From Eubacterium sp. (GTDB taxonomy: Bacteria; Bacillota; Clostridia; Oscillospirales; Ruminococcaceae), in contig JAISVH010000095.1 in the NCBI GenBank assembly GCA_031271685.1, positions 1 to 40,978 on the forward strand: a stretch of 40,978 nt of DNA, written 5' to 3'. Under the pieces are notes generated by a model. That model saw nothing but the letters and a program-made list of their open reading frames with translations. It was not told the DNA's origin and ran no database searches. The translations under genes and the position numbers were made by a program. Shown here piece by piece: positions 7,647 to 14,051 of this stretch (within the stretch, counting starts at the first letter, position 1; each line of letters opens with the position of its first letter).

Positions 7647-8273
7647 TTACGGTTCCTTTATTATTAACAGTGTGCCCTCTTTCACCGAAATATTGCTTTT
7701 TACGCCTATAAATTCGTTGCTTATCCCAATCGGGTCGTTAAACAATAGAGTATGCGCGTTAAGGTCGTATTTAAGCCCGCTTTCACTCACTCCCACACTT
7801 TTTTCAGAAAGCGAAAAAACCGACACGAAACCCCGTTCGCTTTTTGAAAACGATATTTTATCATTATGTAAAACCGTTATTATTTCGGTGCCAGATATGA
7901 GCCAGCCGGTCATGGAATTTTTTGCAAGGCGAACCAAAAGAGCTATATTAGCAATTAGATGACTGGTTCTCCCTCCGGTGCCTCCGTATATTTTAAATTC
8001 CTTACAGCCTCGCTGTATGCCCAACTGAAGTGCGGCCTCCATATCGGTATTGTCTTTTATCCTGTTTAACGCAATTCTTTGAGTTTCGGGAGGAATATAA
8101 ATATCTTCCGGCAACGAGTCAAAATCGCCTATTAAAACATGCGGGGCTATTCCGACTCTTGAAAGATATTTATATCCTCCATCAGCCGCTATTATAAGCG
8201 AATTTTCTTCTATAAAGGGAATTTCTACGGGCGTTTCGCCGGCACCGAACAAATAGCACAATTTATTCGTCAT
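7647..8273 (-). CDS. thiN: Thiamine diphosphokinase
   Basis: Transfers diphosphate from ATP to thiamine, making thiamine diphosphate. The 208-residue product shows the family blocks IAADGGYKYL, HVLIGDFDSLPED, NRIKDNTDMEAALQLGI and IYGGTGGRTSHLIANIALL in the N-terminal catalytic half, then a beta-rich C-terminal thiamine-binding half (GLKYDLNAHTL). Length is typical. It starts one base after the leuA stop with no strong ribosome-binding site, so translation is probably coupled. In many Firmicutes thiN sits in the rpe-rsgA region; here it is in a leuA operon, which is unusual. Confidence 0.9.
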   Translation of the reverse strand: MTNKLCYLFGAGETPVEIPFIEENSLIIAADGGYKYLSRVGIAPHVLIGDFDSLPEDIYIPPETQRIALNRIKDNTDMEAALQLGIQRGCKEFKIYGGTGGRTSHLIANIALLVRLAKNSMTGWLISGTEIITVLHNDKISFSKSERGFVSVFSLSEKSVGVSESGLKYDLNAHTLLFNDPIGISNEFIGVKSNISVKEGTLLIIKEP

Positions 8274-8274
8274 T

Positions 8275-9948
8275 TTAATTTATCAATCCGCTTCGGTTAA
8301 GCGCGCTGAACAAAGCGTAAATTGGAGAAACGGTAGAATTTGTGTCTCGTCCCACACCCCAAAAAGAACGTCCGTTTCCGTCTCTTATTTCCATAAAAGA
8401 CAGCGCCTCTGAGCTTGATCCGCTGTTTTGCAATGAATGTTCTGAATAAGAAGCAATATCTATCTTTACGCCCAAAGAATTTCGAAGCGCATGAACGACT
8501 GCGTCTAAGGGGCCGTTCCCCTTTCCTGAGAAAATCCTTTCTTTTCCTTTTTGACGAACCGTAAGATTAGCAGTTTCAAACCCGGCATCATTCTGCACAA
8601 AACGAACGTCGGCAAACGCAAGCGGATAAGATACATTAATAAAGTTGTTGTAAAAAATATCGTATACCTCATCAGCTAACAATTCTTTGTGCTGTTTGTC
8701 CGAAGCGTCTTTAATAATATACCCTACTTCCTCGCGCAGTTTTTTAGGAAGATCAATTCCGTATTTTTCCTTTATCAGGTACCCTACTCCGCCCTTTCCA
8801 CTTTGGCTGTTTATTCTTATCACGTCTCCGTCGTATTGGCGACCAATATCTTTCGGGTCGATAGGCAGATATGGAACCGACCATTCATAAAGGCCTTTCT
8901 GCTCACGCCACTCCATCCCTTTTGCAATGGCGTCTTGGTGAGAGCCTGAGAAAGCGGCGAAAACCAGTTCGCCCGCATATGGGTGACGCTGATGCACCCG
9001 CATGTCCGTAATATCCTCATAGAATTTCGCCACTTTGAGAATGTCTTCAAAATCCAGTTCGGGATCAACGCCATGTGAATATAGGTTAAGCGCCAATGTT
9101 ATTATATCCGCGTTCCCGGTCCGCTCACCGTTGCCGAAAAGAGTGCCCTCGACTCGCTGAGCGCCGGCAAGCAGACCCAACTCAGCGTCGGCGACCGCGC
9201 AGCCCCTGTCGTTATGAGGGTGAAGCGAAACGATAACGTTTTCACGCTTATATAAATTATCGCACATGTATTCAACCTGACTAGCGTAAACATGCGGCAA
9301 AGACAGCTCAACTGTCCCCGGAAGATTGATAATAACTTGGTTTTCGGGAGAAGGTTCCCATATTTTAAGCACTTCGTTGCATATTTCGAGGGCAAACTCA
9401 ACTTCTGTGCCCGTAAAGCTTTCCGGCGAATATTCAAACCTGAAGTTGCCAAAGGTTGACTTAGCCCGCTCTTTAAGTAAGTTCGCGCCTAGCACAGCGA
9501 TATCGATTATCTCTTGCTTGCTTTTTTTAAACACCTGCTCGCGCTGTGCGAGCGAAGTGGAATTATAAAGATGCACCACCGAATTTTTTGCGCCCTCGAG
9601 CGCTTTGAACGTTTTGTCGATGATATGCTCTCGAGATTGGGTCAGCACCTGAATTGCGACATCATCCGGAATAAGCCCGTCCTCAATGAGCCTGCGGCAG
9701 AATTCATATTCTGTTTCGGATGCGGCCGGAAAGCCGATCTCTATTTCCTTAAACCCTATTTTAACTAAAAAGTTAAAAAAATCCAATTTTTCCGAAAGGC
9801 TCATGGGCACTACCAATGCCTGATTGCCGTCGCGAAGGTCAACGCTGCACCAAGCAGGCACCTTTTCGAGATGATGTTTTTTGATCCATTTTGTAGAGAC
9901 ATTCGGCGGCATAAAATAATGTTTTTTATATTTTGACGCGTTTTTCAT
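8275..9948 (-). CDS. leuA: 2-isopropylmalate synthase (LeuA type 2)
   Basis: Condenses acetyl-CoA with 2-oxoisovalerate, the first committed step of leucine synthesis. The 557-residue length, the start YMPPNVSTKW-like (HYFMPPNVSTKWIKKHHLEK) and the catalytic-barrel blocks WCSVDLRDGNQALVVPM, HLYNSTS, SLHPHNDRGCAVADAELG and VEGTLFGNGERTGNADI identify the longer LeuA2 form. The metal-binding HPHND motif is intact, and the C-terminal regulatory domain (about 430-557, VVHALRNSLG) is where leucine feedback would act. AAGGAG precedes the ATG. It is first in an operon with thiN, HAD and the lipoprotein gene; no other leu gene is nearby and no T-box leader is visible upstream, where two repeats lie instead. 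Confidence 0.96.
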   Translation of the reverse strand: MKNASKYKKHYFMPPNVSTKWIKKHHLEKVPAWCSVDLRDGNQALVVPMSLSEKLDFFNFLVKIGFKEIEIGFPAASETEYEFCRRLIEDGLIPDDVAIQVLTQSREHIIDKTFKALEGAKNSVVHLYNSTSLAQREQVFKKSKQEIIDIAVLGANLLKERAKSTFGNFRFEYSPESFTGTEVEFALEICNEVLKIWEPSPENQVIINLPGTVELSLPHVYASQVEYMCDNLYKRENVIVSLHPHNDRGCAVADAELGLLAGAQRVEGTLFGNGERTGNADIITLALNLYSHGVDPELDFEDILKVAKFYEDITDMRVHQRHPYAGELVFAAFSGSHQDAIAKGMEWREQKGLYEWSVPYLPIDPKDIGRQYDGDVIRINSQSGKGGVGYLIKEKYGIDLPKKLREEVGYIIKDASDKQHKELLADEVYDIFYNNFINVSYPLAFADVRFVQNDAGFETANLTVRQKGKERIFSGKGNGPLDAVVHALRNSLGVKIDIASYSEHSLQNSGSSSEALSFMEIRDGNGRSFWGVGRDTNSTVSPIYALFSALNRSGLIN

Positions 9949-9965
9949 TCTTCAGACTCCTTATT

Positions 9966-10131
9966 ATGGCAGCACCGCACAAATCCAACGTGCAGAGCGC
10001 TCAGCTAGATTTTTTGTAAAATTAAGCAATTTTGCCGAAAACATAAGCTGATATTTTACGGGAAGCAAAACAGTTTGGATGAAAATACACAAACGATTTT
10101 TGAGTCCACGAGTTGTAAGGTGCCGCCTTGG
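9966..10131 (-). repeat. Diverged copy of mosaic repeat R1, end type i
   Basis: Begins GGCAGCACCGCACAAATCC and ends GAGTTGTAAGGTGCCGCCTTG, forming imperfect inverted ends. Internal words (GATTTTTTGTAAAATTAAGC, GCTGATATTTTACGGG) align with the copy at 16615-16794. It occupies the space immediately upstream of leuA's ribosome-binding site. Confidence 0.6.
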
Positions 10132-10136
10132 TACTT

Positions 10137-10240
10137 TATACAGCAAATCAACTTGAAAATAAGCAATAATAATTTCATCAAAACCGTATATATTAAAGCC
10201 TTAGTATTATTCTTGATATTTTTGAAGTTAATTTACTATA
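10137..10240 (+). repeat. Repeat family R2 (TTAACTTGAAAA ends), about 104 bp
   Basis: Left end CAAATCAACTTGAAAATAAG, right end TTTTTGAAGTTAATTTACTATA: imperfect terminal inverted repeats shared with elements at 11028, 28301, 35360 and 39592. It touches the previous repeat and ends a few bases from the stop codon of the permease half gene. Confidence 0.7.
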
Positions 10241-10243
10241 ATT

Positions 10244-10621
10244 TTAACCCAAATTTTTGGATATGTCAAGTTTTTTATGGAGTAGTTCTTTTAACCCAAC
10301 GGCAATAAGCAAAACCGCGAATATTTTTTGGAGCGGGTCTTCATCTATTAATTTTAAAATTAAAAACCCGGCTCCGACCCCAAAAGTCCCAGCTATACAG
10401 CATGTCGGGATTATTTTCCATTCGATCAAATTATTTTTTGTGTGGATAATAATTGACAACAATGCAACCGGCAGAAAAAATAGAAGATTTATTCCCCCCG
10501 CCTCCTTTTGGCCAATGCCGGCGAAAGAGGTCAGCCAGATAATTAAAATAAAACCGCCGCCCAATCCCATGGACGCGGCGACTCCCGTTAAAAAACCTGC
10601 AACAATATTAAATATATTCAT
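10244..10621 (-). CDS. TSUP (TauE/SafE) permease, second half protein
   Basis: A 125-residue membrane protein covering one half of a sulfite-exporter TauE/SafE (TSUP) transporter. It has the family's repeated Gly-rich helix-start motif (TGVAASMGLGGGFILIIWL), a second pair of hydrophobic helices, and a last helix ending VGLKELLHKKL. Full-length members have two such repeats of about 120 residues; here the repeats are separate genes. Its ATG overlaps the stop of the preceding half by 4 bases, so both are probably made together and form a heteromer. Substrate is unknown; the family moves sulfite, sulfonates or other small organic anions. Confidence 0.8.
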   Translation of the reverse strand: MNIFNIVAGFLTGVAASMGLGGGFILIIWLTSFAGIGQKEAGGINLLFFLPVALLSIIIHTKNNLIEWKIIPTCCIAGTFGVGAGFLILKLIDEDPLQKIFAVLLIAVGLKELLHKKLDISKNLG

Positions 10622-10968
10622 TTTACCAGTATCCTTATCGCCGAAATAACCATAACCACGCCAAAAATGCGACGCAGCAAAGAATTTGGGATTTTTTTAA
10701 GCAAAAAAGAGCCCGGAATCGCTCCGGTAATTCCCCACGGGATATATTCAAAAGCCGTCTTATAATCCAATTCGCCGCCTAGCGCATATACCGCAGTTGA
10801 AATAAGGCTTAAAAAAAATATAAGTGTGACAGACGTAGCATGGCTTTGTTTAGCTTTAATTCCAGATTTTTCAAGCATAGGCACGGCTATCACACCGCCT
10901 CCGGATCCAAACAAGCCGTTAAGACCGCCGCAGAGCAACCCGGCGATAATTTTAATATGTTTCTTCAT
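10618..10968 (-). CDS. TSUP (TauE/SafE) permease, first half protein
   Basis: A 116-residue membrane protein, the first repeat of a TSUP transporter. It contains AGLLCGGLNGLFGSGGGVIAVPML, the hallmark Gly-rich segment, followed by a SHATSVTLIFFLSL helix and a YIPWGITGAIPGSFLLKKIP turn seen in the family. It is separated from the partner gene only by a 4-base stop/start overlap. The split is not a simple frameshift: each product has its own complete Gly-rich motif and its own start. The ribosome-binding site (GGGGAA, about 9 bases away) is weak. Confidence 0.82.
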   Translation of the reverse strand: MKKHIKIIAGLLCGGLNGLFGSGGGVIAVPMLEKSGIKAKQSHATSVTLIFFLSLISTAVYALGGELDYKTAFEYIPWGITGAIPGSFLLKKIPNSLLRRIFGVVMVISAIRILVK

Positions 10969-10994
10969 GGGATTATAATTCCCCGTTTAAGCGT

Positions 10995-11197
10995 ATATAT
11001 AACCGCATTCATGTCACCGACTCTTTTTATAGTTAATTAACCTAGAAAATATCAAAAATAATAACGCGAAAGCTGCGGTTAATCTGTACAAGTGGATTTA
11101 CTGCAAAATGTCATGCGGTTTTGCATAAATTATTTTTGCTTGTCTTCAAGTTAATTACTATAAAACACCGAAAGCGGCTCCGCCGCAGATGTTTGAA
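10995..11197 (+). repeat. R3 element with an R2 element inside it
   Basis: The outer ends are R3: TATAACCGCATTCATG on the left and GCGGCTCCGCCGCAGATG followed by TTTGAA on the right. Between them, 11028-11162 is a 135-bp R2 element with ends TATAGTTAATTAACC and AAGTTAATTACTATA. It replaces the internal R3 stretch seen in the copy at 32083-32188. Its 135-bp length and inner sequence match, in reverse orientation, the R2 copy at 28301-28435. Confidence 0.75.
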
Positions 11198-11214
11198 AAT
11201 TTTTAAATAATTAC

Positions 11215-11243
11215 TTGCAATTTAATTTTTTTTTTGGTAGAAT
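11215..11243 (+). promoter_or_regulatory. Promoter of the barrel/acyl-CoA synthetase fusion gene
   Basis: TTGCAA (11215-11220), a 17-bp T-rich spacer, and TAGAAT (11238-11243) with TG one base before it. It lies just after the nested repeat and would give a leader of about 90 bases. Confidence 0.65.
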
Positions 11244-11337
11244 AATACAAGATGAGCTGCCATTTAACGAGGTATCAACACAGGCGCTTATGACAGATCA
11301 TAAAATATTTTAGAGAGGAAAGAATAAGAGATTTAAA

Positions 11338-13860
11338 ATGAAAATCAGTTTTTCAACGCTGGCCTGTCCAAATTTTTCATGGACAGACATCTATTCGATG
11401 GCTAAAGACTTGGGGTTTGACGGAATTGAAATAAGAGGGTTGGGTGAAGATATCTTCGCTGTAAAGGCGCAGCCATTTACCGAATCAAAGATAAAAGAAA
11501 CCATAGATACGCTCAAAAGGCTGGGCCTTGATATACCCTGCGTTTCGGCTCAGAGCTGTCTTAAATTTAAAAATAAGCTTGATGAAAATATCTCTGAAAT
11601 TAAGGAATATATAAATCTTGCTAAAAAGCTCCGTACCCCCTATATCCGTGTTTTGGGAGATCTTGAGCCTCATCCTGTCGGAGAAGTCGATGACAATGAC
11701 GTTAAAGAAGCTTTATTAAGGATAATCCCGTTCGCCGAAACGGCAAAAGTTACTATTCTAGTGGAGACAAACGGGGTTTATGCCGATACCGACCGCTTAA
11801 AGAATTTGCTAGACTCTATTGATTCAGAATATGTCGGCGCGCTGTGGGACATGCATCACCCTTATCGCTATTTCGGCGAAAGCGGAAAACAGACCGTTGA
11901 AAACTTAGGGAAGTATATCAAGTATATACATGTCAAGGACAGCGTAATAGAATACGGCAAACCACGCTACCGCATGATGGGAGAGGGCGATCTTCCTATT
12001 AAAGATTTTTTTGACGCGCTCACAAGCATTGGTTATAACGAGTACATTTCACTTGAATGGGTAAAGCGTTGGGCGGGTGAGCTTGAAGATGCGGGAATCG
12101 TTTTTCCGCATTTCGTGCGATATATGAAGCCGTTTCTCTTAAAAAAGCCGCATTTATACCTAGACGACAGGGGAACGGGATATTATCCATGGCCAAAAGA
12201 AACGCTGATCAACGAAACTTTTCCAGATGTTTTAGACAGGATCTGCAATGAATTTCCAAATCAATACGCTTTCAGATATACAGAGCTTGACTATACAAGA
12301 ACTTATCCCGAATTCCGGCATGATGTAGACAATTTTGCCGCGGCGCTTATTTCTATGGGGGTAAAAAAAGGAGACCACGTGTCGATTTGGGCAACTAACG
12401 TCCCTCAGTGGTTCATAACATTTTGGGCAGCGACTAAGATCGGCGCGGTTCTGGTTACCGTAAACACAGCCTATAAAATTCATGAGGCTGAATATCTGCT
12501 TCACCAATCGGATACCCACACGTTGGTGATGATAGAATCCTGCAAAGATTCAAATTATGCCGAAATAATCAAAGAGCTTTGCCCTGAACTTAAGAACTCT
12601 AAGCCGGGAGAATTACGAGCGAATAAGCTTCCGCGCCTTAGGAACATAGTTACCGTTGGGTTTTCGCTAGACGGCTGCTATACCTGGGAGCAAGCGGAAG
12701 TCATGGGGAAAAACACGGATAAAGAGCTAGTTGCAAAAATGCGAGCCGAAATAGATAAGCACGACGTTTGCAACATGCAGTATACAAGCGGGACGACCGG
12801 ATTTCCAAAGGGTGTGATGCTCACCCATTATAATGTCGTAAACAACGGCAAGGTTATCGGTGATTGCATGGACTTCTCGAATCACGATCATTTGATGATA
12901 CAGGTGCCGATGTTCCACTGCTTTGGCATGGTGCTTGCCATGACTGCTTCTATGACCCATGGGGTCACTATGACGCCGATCCCTATTTTTTCTCCGAAAA
13001 AAGGACTTGCCGCTATAAATAAAGAGAAAACCATCAGCGCATTCCACGGTGTGCCCACCATGTTTATCGCCATGTTGGAGCATGAGGATTTTCTGTCCAC
13101 TGACTTTTCAAATATAAGAACCGGTATAATGGCCGGATCACCCTGTCCGGTAAAAGTAATGGAAGATGTGCTTAACAGAATGAATATGCGTGATATCTGC
13201 ATAACCTACGGACAAACAGAGTCGTCGCCGGCTATCACCATGAGCAAAACGACCGACTCAACCGAGACACGCGTGTCAACTGTAGGCGGCAAAGTGTTCG
13301 GAGTGGACGTGAAAATTATAGACCCAGAAACCGGAAAAACGCTTCTGCCGGAGCAGGACGGCGAGCTTTGCGCACGCGGATATAATATCATGAGAGGCTA
13401 TTATAAAATGGACGAAGCCACCAAAGCGGCGATCGACGGGGACGGTTGGCTTCACACCGGAGATCTCGCACGCGAAACGGTTGACGGAAACTATAAAATA
13501 ACAGGACGGATAAAGGACATGATTATCCGCGGCGGCGAAAATATATATCCCAAAGAAATAGAAGAGTTTTTATATACATGCGAAATGGTAAAAGACGTTC
13601 AGGTAATCGGCGTTCCCGACAAGCAATACGGAGAAGAAATCATGGCTTGCATTGTCCTGAAAAGCGGCGTAAACTGCACTGAAGAAGAGATAAAAGACTT
13701 AGTGCGCGCAAATATGGCAAAACATAAAGTTCCAAAATACGTTTCGTTTGTTGATGGTTTTCCCATGAACGCAGCGGGAAAAATATTAAAATATAAAATG
13801 CGCGAAAAAGCGGTTGAGCAACTTGGATTGCAGGCGGATAACAACATAGTGACTGCGTGA
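11338..13860 (+). CDS. Fusion: sugar-phosphate isomerase/epimerase-type TIM barrel + acyl-CoA synthetase (AMP-forming)
   Basis: An 840-residue two-domain enzyme. Residues 1 to about 275 form a xylose-isomerase-like barrel. Its likely metal ligands are all present: Glu143 (LVETNG), Asp171 and His174 (WDMHHPY), His198 (IHVKDS) and Glu240 (ISLEW). Residues from about 285 form a complete adenylating ligase related to fatty-acyl-CoA synthetases: YTSGTTGFPKG (482-492), YGQTESSPA, GWLHTGDLA, GRIKDMIIRGGENIYPKEIEE and the catalytic Lys of AAGKILKYK near 817. Both domains look active. It is monocistronic, with promoter at 11215-11243 and a 20-bp perfect inverted repeat after the stop. A ribosome-binding site near ATG 11338 is weak (AGAGAGG is 19 bases away). 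The linked substrates are unknown; one pathway using a keto/hydroxy sugar acid and its CoA ester is a guess. Confidence 0.85.
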   Translation: MKISFSTLACPNFSWTDIYSMAKDLGFDGIEIRGLGEDIFAVKAQPFTESKIKETIDTLKRLGLDIPCVSAQSCLKFKNKLDENISEIKEYINLAKKLRTPYIRVLGDLEPHPVGEVDDNDVKEALLRIIPFAETAKVTILVETNGVYADTDRLKNLLDSIDSEYVGALWDMHHPYRYFGESGKQTVENLGKYIKYIHVKDSVIEYGKPRYRMMGEGDLPIKDFFDALTSIGYNEYISLEWVKRWAGELEDAGIVFPHFVRYMKPFLLKKPHLYLDDRGTGYYPWPKETLINETFPDVLDRICNEFPNQYAFRYTELDYTRTYPEFRHDVDNFAAALISMGVKKGDHVSIWATNVPQWFITFWAATKIGAVLVTVNTAYKIHEAEYLLHQSDTHTLVMIESCKDSNYAEIIKELCPELKNSKPGELRANKLPRLRNIVTVGFSLDGCYTWEQAEVMGKNTDKELVAKMRAEIDKHDVCNMQYTSGTTGFPKGVMLTHYNVVNNGKVIGDCMDFSNHDHLMIQVPMFHCFGMVLAMTASMTHGVTMTPIPIFSPKKGLAAINKEKTISAFHGVPTMFIAMLEHEDFLSTDFSNIRTGIMAGSPCPVKVMEDVLNRMNMRDICITYGQTESSPAITMSKTTDSTETRVSTVGGKVFGVDVKIIDPETGKTLLPEQDGELCARGYNIMRGYYKMDEATKAAIDGDGWLHTGDLARETVDGNYKITGRIKDMIIRGGENIYPKEIEEFLYTCEMVKDVQVIGVPDKQYGEEIMACIVLKSGVNCTEEEIKDLVRANMAKHKVPKYVSFVDGFPMNAAGKILKYKMREKAVEQLGLQADNNIVTA

Positions 13861-13888
13861 TACGGGTTGTGATGTTGTGAGAAAGTGT

Positions 13889-13930
13889 ATATTAAACCTA
13901 CGAAACGCAAGCGTTTCGTAGGTTTAATAT
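13889..13930. terminator. 20-bp perfect inverted repeat after the fusion gene
   Basis: ATATTAAACCTACGAAACGC (13889-13908), two bases AA, then its exact reverse complement (13911-13930). It would form a very stable hairpin in either transcript, sitting between the converging fusion and pectate lyase genes. The following bases TTCGC are not a U-run, so the terminator role is likely but not textbook. Confidence 0.6.
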
Positions 13931-13989
13931 TTCGCATCTGTTTAGGTTGTCTGCCTCAGGAAGACGAGAAACAGGCGATTTTGAACAAC

Positions 13990-14046
13990 GAAACTAACCG
14001 AGCGGCTTTGCCGCCTGGAAACGGCTCCGCTACAAATGTTTGAATA
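13990..14046. repeat. R3-like fragment with hairpin
   Basis: ACCGAGCGGCTTTGCCGCCTG forms a short hairpin and resembles CCGAGCGCTTTTGCCGCTTG at about 24624. The next bases, ACGGCTCCGCTACAAATG plus TTTGAA, look like a worn R3 right end. Located in the 3' region of the pectate lyase gene. Confidence 0.4.
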
Positions 14047-14051
14047 AATCA

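Noticed and set aside
9949-10240. T-box or leucine attenuator ahead of leuA
   Set aside because: The upstream region is explained by an R1 and an R2 repeat; no specifier loop or T-box consensus is seen.
10244-10968. Frameshifted single TSUP gene
   Set aside because: Each half has its own start, Gly-rich motif and plausible C-terminus, and the 4-base ATGA overlap is a usual operon junction.
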